A stretch of 64,000 bases of DNA from an uncultured Bacteroidales bacterium. GTDB taxonomy: Bacteria; Bacteroidota; Bacteroidia; Bacteroidales; Bacteroidaceae. The notes under the pieces were generated by a model. It made no database searches and had not been told where the DNA came from. It saw only the letters and a list, made by a program, of their open reading frames with translations. The stretch lies in the NCBI GenBank assembly GCA_902801325.1, contig CADCHQ010000001.1, forward strand, positions 1 through 64,000. The letters are read 5' to 3'. Made by a program: the position numbers and the translations under genes. This document shows positions 8,423 to 15,779 of the stretch, one piece after another; positions within the stretch are counted from its first letter, which is position 1; each line of letters begins with the position of its first letter.

Positions 8423-8569
8423 ATGATTGATGTATCAGTATTTCGGAACTTTTGGGACATGACGCCAACCGCATGGGGCGCCTTTGTGGAGCAAGGCTAC
8501 AAACCCGGACCTACCATAACACACACGGCTACATCGTGGTGCTTCGCACGGGTGAAGAGATGCGCATGA
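8423..8569 (+). pseudogene. 48-residue ORF; probable truncated gene start
   Basis: The peptide opens MIDVSVFRNFWDMTPTAWGA. The opening resembles the N-terminal start of phage/primase-type proteins of Bacteroidales that begin with a similar VS-FR-FWDT segment, then loses all resemblance. It has a -7 box upstream. I infer the head of a longer gene cut off by later rearrangement; the family link is weak. Confidence 0.35.
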
Positions 8570-8710
8570 TCCGTCACCTCATGGCGCATGACTCCACTGC
8601 CGAAACCAAGAACGAAACCGATACACTTTTCTCCGTTCCGTGAGTTCCCGCGTACGCATGAGAGGTTTGTTAAAACGAGTGTAAGGATGTGTATGTGTAA
8701 TGGTTAATGG

Positions 8711-8738
8711 TTATTGGTTAGGGGTTATTGGTTAGGGG
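8711..8738. repeat. Two perfect 14-nt tandem units (TTATTGGTTAGGGG)
   Basis: Positions 8711-8724 and 8725-8738 are identical. A degenerate third unit (TTAATGG) lies just upstream. They sit shortly before the promoter of a small lipoprotein ORF. Confidence 0.8.
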
Positions 8739-8764
8739 TGATTCAAAAAATAAAAAATAATTCG

Positions 8765-8772
8765 TATCTTTG
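8765..8772 (+). promoter_or_regulatory. -7 box (TATCTTTG) of a small lipoprotein ORF
   Basis: A perfect TAnnTTTG, 21 nt before the ATG at 8794. Confidence 0.6.
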
Positions 8773-8793
8773 CATTAAATATCAAGGAAAACC

Positions 8794-8940
8794 ATGAAGA
8801 AGTATTGCATCCTGTGCTGCATATTCGCCCTACTGCTTACTGCTTGTTCGGGTTCGACGGTTCAGCTGCCGATTTCAGGCACAATATCAGCCTTATTTAG
8901 CACAAATTTGCCTCCAGTCAAGTTTTGTCAATTTTTTTAA
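8794..8940 (+). pseudogene. 48-residue lipoprotein ORF, probably a truncated gene
   Basis: ATG at 8794 gives a clear lipoprotein signal (MKKYCILCCIFALLLTACSG, Cys18 lipidated) with a good -7 box upstream. Only 30 residues follow before a stop in a T-rich stretch. It could be a tiny lipoprotein, but promoter plus signal peptide with almost no mature part better fits a gene that has lost its body. Confidence 0.45.
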
Positions 8941-8950
8941 CAATTAAAAT

Positions 8951-8981
8951 TTGGAGCATAATTCCATATTTCTGAACTTTG
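8951..8981 (+). promoter_or_regulatory. Probable promoter of the second barrel gene
   Basis: TTG at 8951-8953 (within TTTGG) is 20 nt before GAACTTTG at 8974-8981, one mismatch from TAnnTTTG. The ATG is at 9065, leaving a leader of about 80 nt. Confidence 0.55.
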
Positions 8982-9064
8982 CATGCGAAATATGGCAAAG
9001 ATTATCATATATATTTAAATGCGGTTACGAGGACGATTTTTCTAAACATACATACTTACACATT

Positions 9065-9613
9065 ATGAAAAAAACATTAGCAACATTATTATTGTTGTGC
9101 CTGAGCTTGACGGGTTGGGCACAGCGAGTTCAAAACCTCTCATTAGAGGGATTGGGAGCCAGCGGCTCTGTGGGAATGGTTTACGACACGAGGTTCAAGG
9201 GAAATGACGGATTCGGCTTCCGTATCGGAGTAGGCTATTGCTTCAGCCAGTCGGAATACACAGCATTAGTGAAAGCCAACGATTGTAATCTGCATGCTAT
9301 TACATTTCCCTTGGGCGTCAACTATCTGCTGGGGAAGAAGAAGCACAAGTTGGAAATAGGACTCGGCGCAAGTTTGGGATACTACAGCAAGCAAACTGGT
9401 GATAGTTGGCAATATGTCTGGGACCCCTTCAGTGATGACGAGCCAGGCGACTCCTTCGGTTACTTCATGTTTGCCGAGGTGGGTTATCGCTATCAGCCCG
9501 TGCAGGGACTGATGTTACGCGTCGGCCTCACTCCTTCGTGGAACTTCGGTGACAAGTATGGCCTCGACCGCCAGTGGTATTATCCCTATATTGGCATCGG
9601 GTATTCGTTTTAA
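9065..9613 (+). CDS. Small outer-membrane beta-barrel protein
   Basis: The frame is open from 8951, but the start at 9065 gives a proper signal peptide (MKKTLATLLLLCLSLTGWAQ). The 182-residue product has alternating strands (FGFRIGVGYCF, HAITFPLGVNYLL, KLEIGLGASLGYYS, YFMFAEVGYRY, LMLRVGLTPSWNF) and ends YPYIGIGYSF, typical of an outer-membrane barrel. It is followed after 3 nt by a BACON-like lipoprotein gene, repeating the lipoprotein/barrel pairing seen at 7062-8255. A decayed 52-nt copy of its 3' region lies at 10038-10089. Confidence 0.7.
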   Translation: MKKTLATLLLLCLSLTGWAQRVQNLSLEGLGASGSVGMVYDTRFKGNDGFGFRIGVGYCFSQSEYTALVKANDCNLHAITFPLGVNYLLGKKKHKLEIGLGASLGYYSKQTGDSWQYVWDPFSDDEPGDSFGYFMFAEVGYRYQPVQGLMLRVGLTPSWNFGDKYGLDRQWYYPYIGIGYSF

Positions 9614-9616
9614 GTT

Positions 9617-10018
9617 ATGAAGCTAAAAGTATTGTTCTTCATATTATTCAGTATTGCAATCATATCCTCCTGTTTCAAGGAACCGAAGGGGTTTCCAGAC
9701 AAAATTGTCTTTGGACCAGAAGGCGAGGAACGCGTATACACAGGATATGAATTTGGGGCTATAGAAATAACACATCCTACTAAGGGAATTTGTTTAATGT
9801 ACTCAGACCGATATGGATACGAACACCCAGAGGACACTGCCCGACTGGCTGTTGAATTTGATTGGCTGAGGGTCACAGGGAATTATCCCTATGGCAAATC
9901 CCTCACCATTTCTGTAAAACCTAATACAACTGGGAAGAAAAGAGAATTTGTGGTGTGGCCTATTCAAGACGGTTGTAAAAGCGCTGGTATTAGGGTTATA
10001 CAAACAGGGGGACTTTAA
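9617..10018 (+). CDS. Small BACON-like lipoprotein, paralogue of the 7062 product
   Basis: 133 residues with lipobox ISSC. It shares with the 7062 product GFPDKIVFGPEG near the N-terminus, DWLRVTGNYP, LTISVKPNTTGKKREFVV and the closing IRVIQTGG. It probably forms an operon with the barrel gene, whose stop is 3 nt upstream. The function is unknown; a surface-exposed partner of the barrel is inference. Confidence 0.65.
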   Translation: MKLKVLFFILFSIAIISSCFKEPKGFPDKIVFGPEGEERVYTGYEFGAIEITHPTKGICLMYSDRYGYEHPEDTARLAVEFDWLRVTGNYPYGKSLTISVKPNTTGKKREFVVWPIQDGCKSAGIRVIQTGGL

Positions 10019-10037
10019 AATAATAAATAAATAATCC

Positions 10038-10089
10038 TGACGAGCCAGGTAACTCCTTCGGTTAATTCATGTTTGCCGAAGTGGATTAT
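10038..10089 (+). repeat. Decayed partial copy of the barrel gene at 9436-9487
   Basis: 52 nt matching 9436-9487 with five substitutions, including one that creates a stop in the coding frame (TTC to ATT, TAC to TAA). It points to a former tandem duplication of the barrel/lipoprotein pair, since reduced to debris. Confidence 0.8.
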
Positions 10090-10213
10090 ATGTCTCATTA
10101 GTACGTTTAGGAGACAAAAAGATACCTATTTCTAGATAATAGCATAAAAGATGAAATCAATGCAAGTTCCTTTGTTGCAGCCCTTTTGTGCCAACTGCTG
10201 AAATCCCCTAAAT

Positions 10214-11467
10214 TTACAGTATGGTCCCAAATTCTCTTGTTAGATACAATACAATTCTTTTTCCCCGTTGCCATTTTGAGCTCTTGGATGTCTCAAATTC
10301 TTTCTTCTCATACAAGATAAATGAGTCAACCCTTTGAGCTGGGTCATACTTGTATACCCTTCCCGAGAAGACACAGATGGCACGGAGGAACACAGCAAAA
10401 GGAATGTCTGGATTAAGATGATGAGAACGGATGAGCGCGGCCCTGATATAGGCAGTTTCGTATTCGTGTTCCATGTTGTTGAGAGCTGTTAGAATTGCCG
10501 TCTTCAACGCTTGTTTGTCATCGGCAATAAGGATGTCATCAATGCTCAACTCTTCTTGTAAAATGGTTCTGCGTCCGTGCTTACCTTTCGTGTTGGTAAG
10601 AGCATTCTTCGCGGCTTGCGTCAATTCAACATCTTCAGCTTCCTTTATCGGCTTAGTCCACTCCGTCTTCTTGTCAAGTGCATTTGCCACACTTGTTTCC
10701 ACAAGTTTCTCGAATACAGCCTTAGCGCTTTCACGTAAATAGGAAATCTGTTTGGCACCTAGGCTGACCTTGCTCAGCGCCATTGCGCTCTTTGGCAGTC
10801 CGTGGTCATAGCAAACATAGTACAATGTACACATCAACAAGGGATTGCTACCAGCATGGATTTGGTCACGAACTTTGACGAAAATCTCCGGCAATGCTTG
10901 TATGGCTGACAACATGATTCTCTTTGACAGAGTCGCAAGTTCATCAGCGGAATGTCCTTTTCCAAAAGTGAATACTGCCATCTGGACAAAGGACGGTAGC
11001 GACTCCCAAAACTCCTGGGCGGTCACATAGGGAACATAGATGTGTTCGTCATCTTCCTCACTCAGGTCCTTGTCTGATAAGCTAAACTCCCGTATCAGGA
11101 ACTGCTCTGATAGGTCAGGGGTATCTTTCTCCTCTAAAGTTTCTGTGTACACACCAAATCTCAGATAGCCCTTCAGTCCCATCAGTTCGTCAACGACCCG
11201 ACTAGCTGCGACTGCTCTTTCATCAGCAGACAGCACTTCTTCAGAATCGGGTGCAAGCAATTTGCGGCATTCGACAAGAACGTATGTCGGCACAAAGCTT
11301 ACTACCATCTTGAATATACGTTCAAGACTGCTGAAGTCGTTGCGCTCTACCTTCATCATTTCCACGAAAAAATGTGAGTATTCATCTGGATGCTCCTGGT
11401 TCCATGAATATACTCTTTCCATTGCCTCTCTCATGGCATGCTTTTGGAAATCTTCAAAGGGTCTCAT
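10214..11467 (-). CDS. Uncharacterised 417-residue protein encoded downstream of the integrase
   Basis: No family recognised. The protein is soluble, acidic in the first half and mostly helical, with no signal peptide and no membrane helix. A basic segment (NALTNTKGKHGRRTILQEE, about residues 290-310) could touch nucleic acid. The C-terminus (WQRGKRIVLYLTREFGTIL) is also basic. It follows the integrase on the same strand after 35 nt, so the two are probably one transcript. It may be an element-specific accessory factor (excision, regulation or defence). A chromosomal housekeeping role is unlikely given its place inside the island. Confidence 0.6.
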   Translation of the reverse strand: MRPFEDFQKHAMREAMERVYSWNQEHPDEYSHFFVEMMKVERNDFSSLERIFKMVVSFVPTYVLVECRKLLAPDSEEVLSADERAVAASRVVDELMGLKGYLRFGVYTETLEEKDTPDLSEQFLIREFSLSDKDLSEEDDEHIYVPYVTAQEFWESLPSFVQMAVFTFGKGHSADELATLSKRIMLSAIQALPEIFVKVRDQIHAGSNPLLMCTLYYVCYDHGLPKSAMALSKVSLGAKQISYLRESAKAVFEKLVETSVANALDKKTEWTKPIKEAEDVELTQAAKNALTNTKGKHGRRTILQEELSIDDILIADDKQALKTAILTALNNMEHEYETAYIRAALIRSHHLNPDIPFAVFLRAICVFSGRVYKYDPAQRVDSFILYEKKEFETSKSSKWQRGKRIVLYLTREFGTIL

Positions 11468-11502
11468 CTGAAAAGTATGATTATGAATAATACAATAACG
11501 TG

Positions 11503-12966
11503 TTACTTATTTGCCAATAGTTTGAGAAGCATCTCTGTCTTCTGTTCCTCTGTCATGTTCTTGACATCTTCCTCGGTCACCTTTGGCTGTAAGTCTAACA
11601 ACTTGTTGTTGTACTCGAACATGGTTTCCAACGGATATTGGGCGATGTATCTTTCTGTAATGGTCTTGTCGGTCGCATGCCCCATACTCTGTGAGATATA
11701 CCTGTCCTCCACTTTGGCATGAGTGAGGTTCGTTCCGTAAGAATGTCTGCACCATGTTCCCGACGGACGGACTTCCCAATGCAAGACATCCTCGCAGATT
11801 TTGATGACACGATCTTGTACATTTGAGTTTTCCTGAGAGATACGCTTGCGTTTGTCGGCCTTATGTGTTGCACCTTGCAGAATATCTGGGAACACGAAGC
11901 CATTGAGTACGGGTTCTGCCGCTATTTCATCAAAGATTCTCTGTAATGGTTCAATGATGGGGATTATTACTTCACCGCCACCTTCTGTGCGATTTCTGGT
12001 CTTCACTCGTTTGAATTTGAACGCTTTCCTACCAGAGTCGAAATAGAATTTCGAATACTTAAGTTCGGCTGCATCGGCCATATTGAAACCGTTACACAGG
12101 TATTGGACAAGGAATAATCCCAATGAGTAATGGGCTTTTTCGGAATAGCCTTTCTTCCATTTGTCAGGATAGCGTTTCTCGATGAATACCCGATACAATT
12201 CTGTCATCTGCTGGACATTCAGGTAGTGGTCCTTCCTTGTGTCGCCGACAGGTATCGCCACGAGCTTCTTTTTCTTGACATTCGAAAATGGATATTCTTG
12301 GTTGGTTAGATAGCCCCGTGACACGCATTCATTCCAGACTGCGCGACAGTTTCGGAGATAAAGGCCTCTTGTTGCCTCTCTTATCTGACCGATTAACTCA
12401 CCATTCTCGTTCAGCACACCATTTTGCATTCCGTTACTCCAGTATTCAATATCTTCCTTCCCTACCTTAAAACCACTAATCGGTCTGTCCCAAAGAATCT
12501 TTTGGAAAGACTTCATGGCGCACTCGTATGACTCGGCTGTGGTATATTGCTCTCCATTGTTGTTGGTCCGGAAGAAATTGATCCTGTCTTGCCACACGCT
12601 GAAAAAGGAAGCCTCCTTGGAGGTGTCAACACCAGTGATGGCAGTCTTTATTCTATCGAGCGTCAGACTATTTCCCAGACGCTCAATTAGCTCCACTTGC
12701 GCCTCAAAGATGGCATCAAATTCCAATTTCTTTTCGTAGAGTTCTGAGCGGACAGCCTTGGCGCTGAGGTTACAGACCTTCGCAAAATCTTCCCCCGTGA
12801 ACTCGCCAGCTACGAAGTTGTACCACGACTTTCTGTCTATGGTATAGCGCATTGCGACGGGAAACGTGCTCCTGTCTTTCTTCGGATGACGTTTGTCAAG
12901 GATGAGCGCATAGGTGCAATTCCTAAATCGTGCGCTCTTGTAGGTTGTGTCTAATTTCTTTGCCAT
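11503..12966 (-). CDS. Tyrosine recombinase (integrase) of the island
   Basis: 487 residues. There is an N-terminal arm-type DNA-binding region (residues 1-100), a core-binding SAM-like helical domain (about 105-215) and a C-terminal catalytic domain. Catalytic features visible are WCRHSYGTNLTHA (His-x-x-Arg region), SQSMGHATDKTITERYI with the conserved GH, and the nucleophilic Tyr in ERYI. The position that usually carries the first Arg reads YLCNGFNMADAAELKY, without Arg, as in several Bacteroidales integrases. The gene reads away from the tRNA fragment at 13216-13258; its promoter and paired 23-nt repeats lie between. This arrangement fits an integrase acting on a tRNA attachment site. Confidence 0.9.
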   Translation of the reverse strand: MAKKLDTTYKSARFRNCTYALILDKRHPKKDRSTFPVAMRYTIDRKSWYNFVAGEFTGEDFAKVCNLSAKAVRSELYEKKLEFDAIFEAQVELIERLGNSLTLDRIKTAITGVDTSKEASFFSVWQDRINFFRTNNNGEQYTTAESYECAMKSFQKILWDRPISGFKVGKEDIEYWSNGMQNGVLNENGELIGQIREATRGLYLRNCRAVWNECVSRGYLTNQEYPFSNVKKKKLVAIPVGDTRKDHYLNVQQMTELYRVFIEKRYPDKWKKGYSEKAHYSLGLFLVQYLCNGFNMADAAELKYSKFYFDSGRKAFKFKRVKTRNRTEGGGEVIIPIIEPLQRIFDEIAAEPVLNGFVFPDILQGATHKADKRKRISQENSNVQDRVIKICEDVLHWEVRPSGTWCRHSYGTNLTHAKVEDRYISQSMGHATDKTITERYIAQYPLETMFEYNNKLLDLQPKVTEEDVKNMTEEQKTEMLLKLLANK

Positions 12967-13011
12967 TTTAAGTCAATAGTTTGGAGGTCTCAACTTCACC
13001 CTTTTCTCTAT

Positions 13012-13100
13012 TTCGGGAAAACAATGGGAAAACAAAGTCTCTCATTTCCTCCCAAAACCCCGTGTTTTCCAATGCTCTTCGGGAAAACAATGGGAAAACA
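13012..13100. repeat. Paired 23-nt direct repeats, candidate integrase arm sites
   Basis: Positions 13012-13034 and 13078-13100 are identical: TTCGGGAAAACAATGGG followed by AAAACA. Each contains two GGGAAAACA half units, and an inverted partial copy (TGTTTTCC) lies between at 13063-13070. Placed between the integrase start and the tRNA fragment, they suit arm-type binding sites for the recombinase N-terminal domain. They also lie in the 5' leader of the integrase mRNA, so binding could feed back on expression (inference). Confidence 0.7.
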
Positions 13101-13144
13101 GAGACGTTTTGATACAGGGTTTTATGTGATATCATAAACTGCTG

Positions 13145-13176
13145 CAAAAATAGTAACTATTTGGCAATCAACCAAA
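13145..13176 (-). promoter_or_regulatory. Promoter of the integrase
   Basis: On the minus strand TTTGG (complement of 13172-13176) is about 20 nt before TATTTTTG (complement of 13145-13152). The leader to the ATG at 12966 is about 170 nt and contains the paired repeats. Confidence 0.65.
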
Positions 13177-13215
13177 CTTCTGATATTAAAAAATCACAAA
13201 ATATCATTCTGTCTT

Positions 13216-13258
13216 ACTCATAATCTGGAGGTCCTAGGTTCAAGCCCTAGCTGGTCCA
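13216..13258 (+). tRNA. 3' half of a CAT-anticodon tRNA gene: attachment-site junction of the island
   Basis: The sequence begins at the anticodon loop (CTCATAA, 13217-13223) and continues through the 3' anticodon strand, variable loop, an exact T arm (CTAGG, TTCAAGC, CCTAG) and the acceptor 3' strand CTGGTCC with discriminator A at 13258. No 5' half (expected GGACCAG and a D arm) precedes it; upstream is AT-rich element DNA, and the 5' anticodon strand does not pair. It is therefore the displaced 3' end left when an element integrated into a tRNA-Met or tRNA-Ile(CAT) gene. The reconstituted full tRNA should lie at the other end, left of this window. Confidence 0.85.
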
Positions 13259-13268
13259 CGATAAAAAC

Positions 13269-13300
13269 AAAGGAGTTACGAGAATTCGTGACTCCTTTAT
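13269..13300 (+). terminator. Terminator of the original tRNA transcription unit
   Basis: Stem AAAGGAGT/ACTCCTTT, extended by five further pairs with one G-T, and a 4-nt loop, lies just after the tRNA 3' end. It marks chromosomal DNA beyond the junction. It may also stop the PL11 lyase transcript arriving from the right. Confidence 0.65.
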
Positions 13301-13363
13301 CATGTTTATATAACCATTAGGTTATTTGTTTAATCCTTGAATGCGCCTGCATTGTAAGAGATT

Positions 13364-15574
13364 TTATCTGTTTTGATATTTCTTTGTTGTGATTGAGCCA
13401 TCAGCGTGACGCTCCTTTACCATATATATTTGTGATGATTTAACAGGAGAATCCATTTGTTGTCCTTGCAAGTTATAATAGGTGCGAGTAACAACTCTCT
13501 TGTCTTGGCGCGAGTCAGCAATGGCTGTCACATCATCCTCCACACCTTGGAACGAAGAAGCAAAATCAGGTAGATAATAACCCAAGTGAGGCGGTTGGTT
13601 GTAGGCACAATTCTGCCACGCGACAGCCATGCGATAAGTATGGTCGTGCATCAGTGTCGGCACTCTAAACTTCGTAGTTGAAGTACTGCTGACAATATAT
13701 AACTGCGAAGGGTCATTGCTATTCCACCATACTACTTCCTCACGCCAGTCGCCGAAGAGATCGGCCTGAAGGCAAGGTGTGGCCTTCGTCCCGTTGCATG
13801 AAGAGGGAGTCATACCCAATGCCGAAAATGTCCTTTGACTAGAAGCCGTCGCAAAGACACCCAACTCTGTTGCAGCACCACTAGAAGACCACTTTGTAAT
13901 GGTCGTGCCATCGAGCAGTTCATCATACACATCACCATCCCAGTATATGCGGAAGTTCATAGACGGTTTCTGTGAACCCACTTCTCTGCCTGTGATGGCA
14001 TTAAAGGGATTTTGATTGCGACTTCCCTTGTCAAAGCCACCGTAAGCCGACCAAAACTCATAACCACGATTACTCGTAACGATGTCTGCGGCTAATCCAC
14101 GACCATTATCGGCTCCTTCTTGCCCACCTTTCCATAAGATTTCTCCCGTAGCAGCATCATGTAAGTCCCAAGCATATTCGCCTTTTTCCTCATGAATGTC
14201 AAAGAGTTCCAAACCCGGACGATCTGGGTTCATGTCTCCCAGATGAATGGCATCTCCATGTCCGAAGCCTACTGCATAAAGCATCTTACCATCGTTGTCA
14301 AGTGCTGCTGAGCCCCAGATTATCTCATCACAACCATCTCCATCCACATCGGCAACTGATAGGTTGTGATTACCATTGGCGTACATGGTATTTCGACCCA
14401 TTCCCGCTGTACTGGCAGCGGGCGTATAGGTTGTAGTCTTACCGCTGGAATCCCGCAACTTGTAACTTGTCTTCTTGTCTGAACTATGTAGCCAGCGAGT
14501 CCTCAGTTTCTCGCCATCGAAGTCCACTGCCCATAGATAGGCAAAGGTGTAGTAGCCACGACACATTACCGCTGAAGGCCGTTCGTCCTGACCTGCCAGA
14601 TAAGCCACACAAGCCAAATAGCGCTCACCACGATTGCCGTAGCCAGCATAATCGCTCTTGCCACTTCGGTCATCCCAGTTAAAGGAACCCGAAGCCTCGC
14701 TCAACGATGCCGTTGCATTGCGGTTTGGATAATAGGCTATGGTATGAATGGCCTTGCCTGACAGCCCCTCGAACACCGTCAGGTATTCCTGTCCACCATC
14801 GATGCGTCCGTTTGAGTTACGCCAGTCCTTCGTATTGTCTGCATTCCGTATCGAGATCAGGTCGGCAACCTTATTGACATACGTTCCCTCGGAATCCATA
14901 GAGCCAGGAGCGGTCTTGCATACCAACTCTGCCTTTCCATCCTTATCAAAGTCATAGACAAGGAACTGCGTGTAATGTGCTCCGGCACGAATATTCACTC
15001 CCAAATCTACACGCCACAGTTTTTCGCCAGTAAACAGGCGATAGCAATCTATATACACATTACCCGTGTAACCATTCTGGGAATTGTCCTTCGAATTACT
15101 AGGATCCCACTTCACAAAGAGCTCATATTGCCCATCGCCATCCACATCACCCACCGAACAGTCGTTAGGTGAATATGTGTAGTCTCCACTTTGATTACTT
15201 GCAGCGGCAGGGCGGTCGAGTTGTAACAGATGATACCCTCGTTTGTTGAATGATACGGGAGCAATAGTGTCTGCGGGAACTCCATTCTGCAGGGTTACCA
15301 ATTGGAACTCCGTTGTAGCGTTTGAACTTACTCGTTTGCTTGTAGCATTGCGAATGGTGTCGCCAACAACTGTTCCATCTTTGAGAACCAAGAACGAGGT
15401 ATGCTCGTTGTCACTGCCAAGCAGTCGCCATGTTAGGAACGTTGAGCTCGCCAGTGTATTGATTGCCACGAAACCACGGTCTAACCTCTCTTGCTGAGAA
15501 GCTGACGTGTTGGGGGTCTGTGCTGTCGTGTTTATGGCTATCAGAGCCAGAAGTGCAGTTAGTAATTGTCTCAT
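13364..15574 (-). CDS. Rhamnogalacturonan lyase, polysaccharide lyase family 11
   Basis: The start at ATG 15574 gives signal peptide MRQLLTALLALIAINTTAQ; an ATG seven codons earlier would sit on the likely transcription start and is less probable. After an N-terminal fibronectin-like part (about 25-140), the enzyme shows the family's calcium-binding propeller motifs: DVDGDGQYELFVKWDPSNS, YDFDKDGKAELVCKTAPGS, VADVDGDGCDEIIWGS and ADLFGDWREEVVWW. It cleaves the rhamnose-galacturonate backbone of pectin RG-I by beta-elimination, outside the cytoplasm. The last 50 residues (YYNLQGQQM and following) look like the short sorting or sticky tail seen on Prevotella secreted proteins. Divergently transcribed from an arabinofuranosidase gene, which removes RG-I side chains. 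Confidence 0.88.
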   Translation of the reverse strand: MRQLLTALLALIAINTTAQTPNTSASQQERLDRGFVAINTLASSTFLTWRLLGSDNEHTSFLVLKDGTVVGDTIRNATSKRVSSNATTEFQLVTLQNGVPADTIAPVSFNKRGYHLLQLDRPAAASNQSGDYTYSPNDCSVGDVDGDGQYELFVKWDPSNSKDNSQNGYTGNVYIDCYRLFTGEKLWRVDLGVNIRAGAHYTQFLVYDFDKDGKAELVCKTAPGSMDSEGTYVNKVADLISIRNADNTKDWRNSNGRIDGGQEYLTVFEGLSGKAIHTIAYYPNRNATASLSEASGSFNWDDRSGKSDYAGYGNRGERYLACVAYLAGQDERPSAVMCRGYYTFAYLWAVDFDGEKLRTRWLHSSDKKTSYKLRDSSGKTTTYTPAASTAGMGRNTMYANGNHNLSVADVDGDGCDEIIWGSAALDNDGKMLYAVGFGHGDAIHLGDMNPDRPGLELFDIHEEKGEYAWDLHDAATGEILWKGGQEGADNGRGLAADIVTSNRGYEFWSAYGGFDKGSRNQNPFNAITGREVGSQKPSMNFRIYWDGDVYDELLDGTTITKWSSSGAATELGVFATASSQRTFSALGMTPSSCNGTKATPCLQADLFGDWREEVVWWNSNDPSQLYIVSSTSTTKFRVPTLMHDHTYRMAVAWQNCAYNQPPHLGYYLPDFASSFQGVEDDVTAIADSRQDKRVVTRTYYNLQGQQMDSPVKSSQIYMVKERHADGSITTKKYQNR

Positions 15575-15603
15575 TGTATGATAGGATAATGTCATTCGTG
15601 CTA

Positions 15604-15611
15604 CAAAATTA
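15604..15611 (-). promoter_or_regulatory. -7 box of the PL11 lyase gene
   Basis: TAATTTTG on the minus strand places transcription start near 15597, about 23 nt before the chosen ATG at 15574. This spacing supports that start over the upstream ATG at 15595. Confidence 0.55.
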
Positions 15612-15703
15612 CGGAATATATTTGAAATATCGTTGTACTAATATAACATCTGGATGAAAAAATATAACATAAGCATCAGCAAGGTGATTAGTCAGCATAT
15701 ACG

Positions 15704-15726
15704 TGCATCTTTTAGATGCATTTTTT
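15704..15726 (+). terminator. Terminator-like hairpin in the divergent promoter region
   Basis: Stem TGCATCT/AGATGCA with a 3-nt loop is followed directly by six T. The T run overlaps the -33 box of the arabinofuranosidase promoter. No gene reads into it from the left on this strand, so it may insulate the promoter or act on an unrecognised short transcript. Confidence 0.55.
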
Positions 15727-15754
15727 GTCGTGTCTGCTTTTTTTCTTAACTTTA
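15725..15754 (+). promoter_or_regulatory. Promoter of the GH127 gene
   Basis: TTG at 15725-15727 and TAACTTTA at 15747-15754 (one mismatch from TAnnTTTG) are 19 nt apart. The ATG is at 15780. Confidence 0.6.
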
Positions 15755-15779
15755 CGACCAAATTCTAATAAATGATGTC

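Noticed and set aside
13145-13258. A complete tRNA gene at the island junction
   Set aside because: The 5' acceptor strand, D arm and 5' anticodon strand are missing; upstream sequence does not pair.
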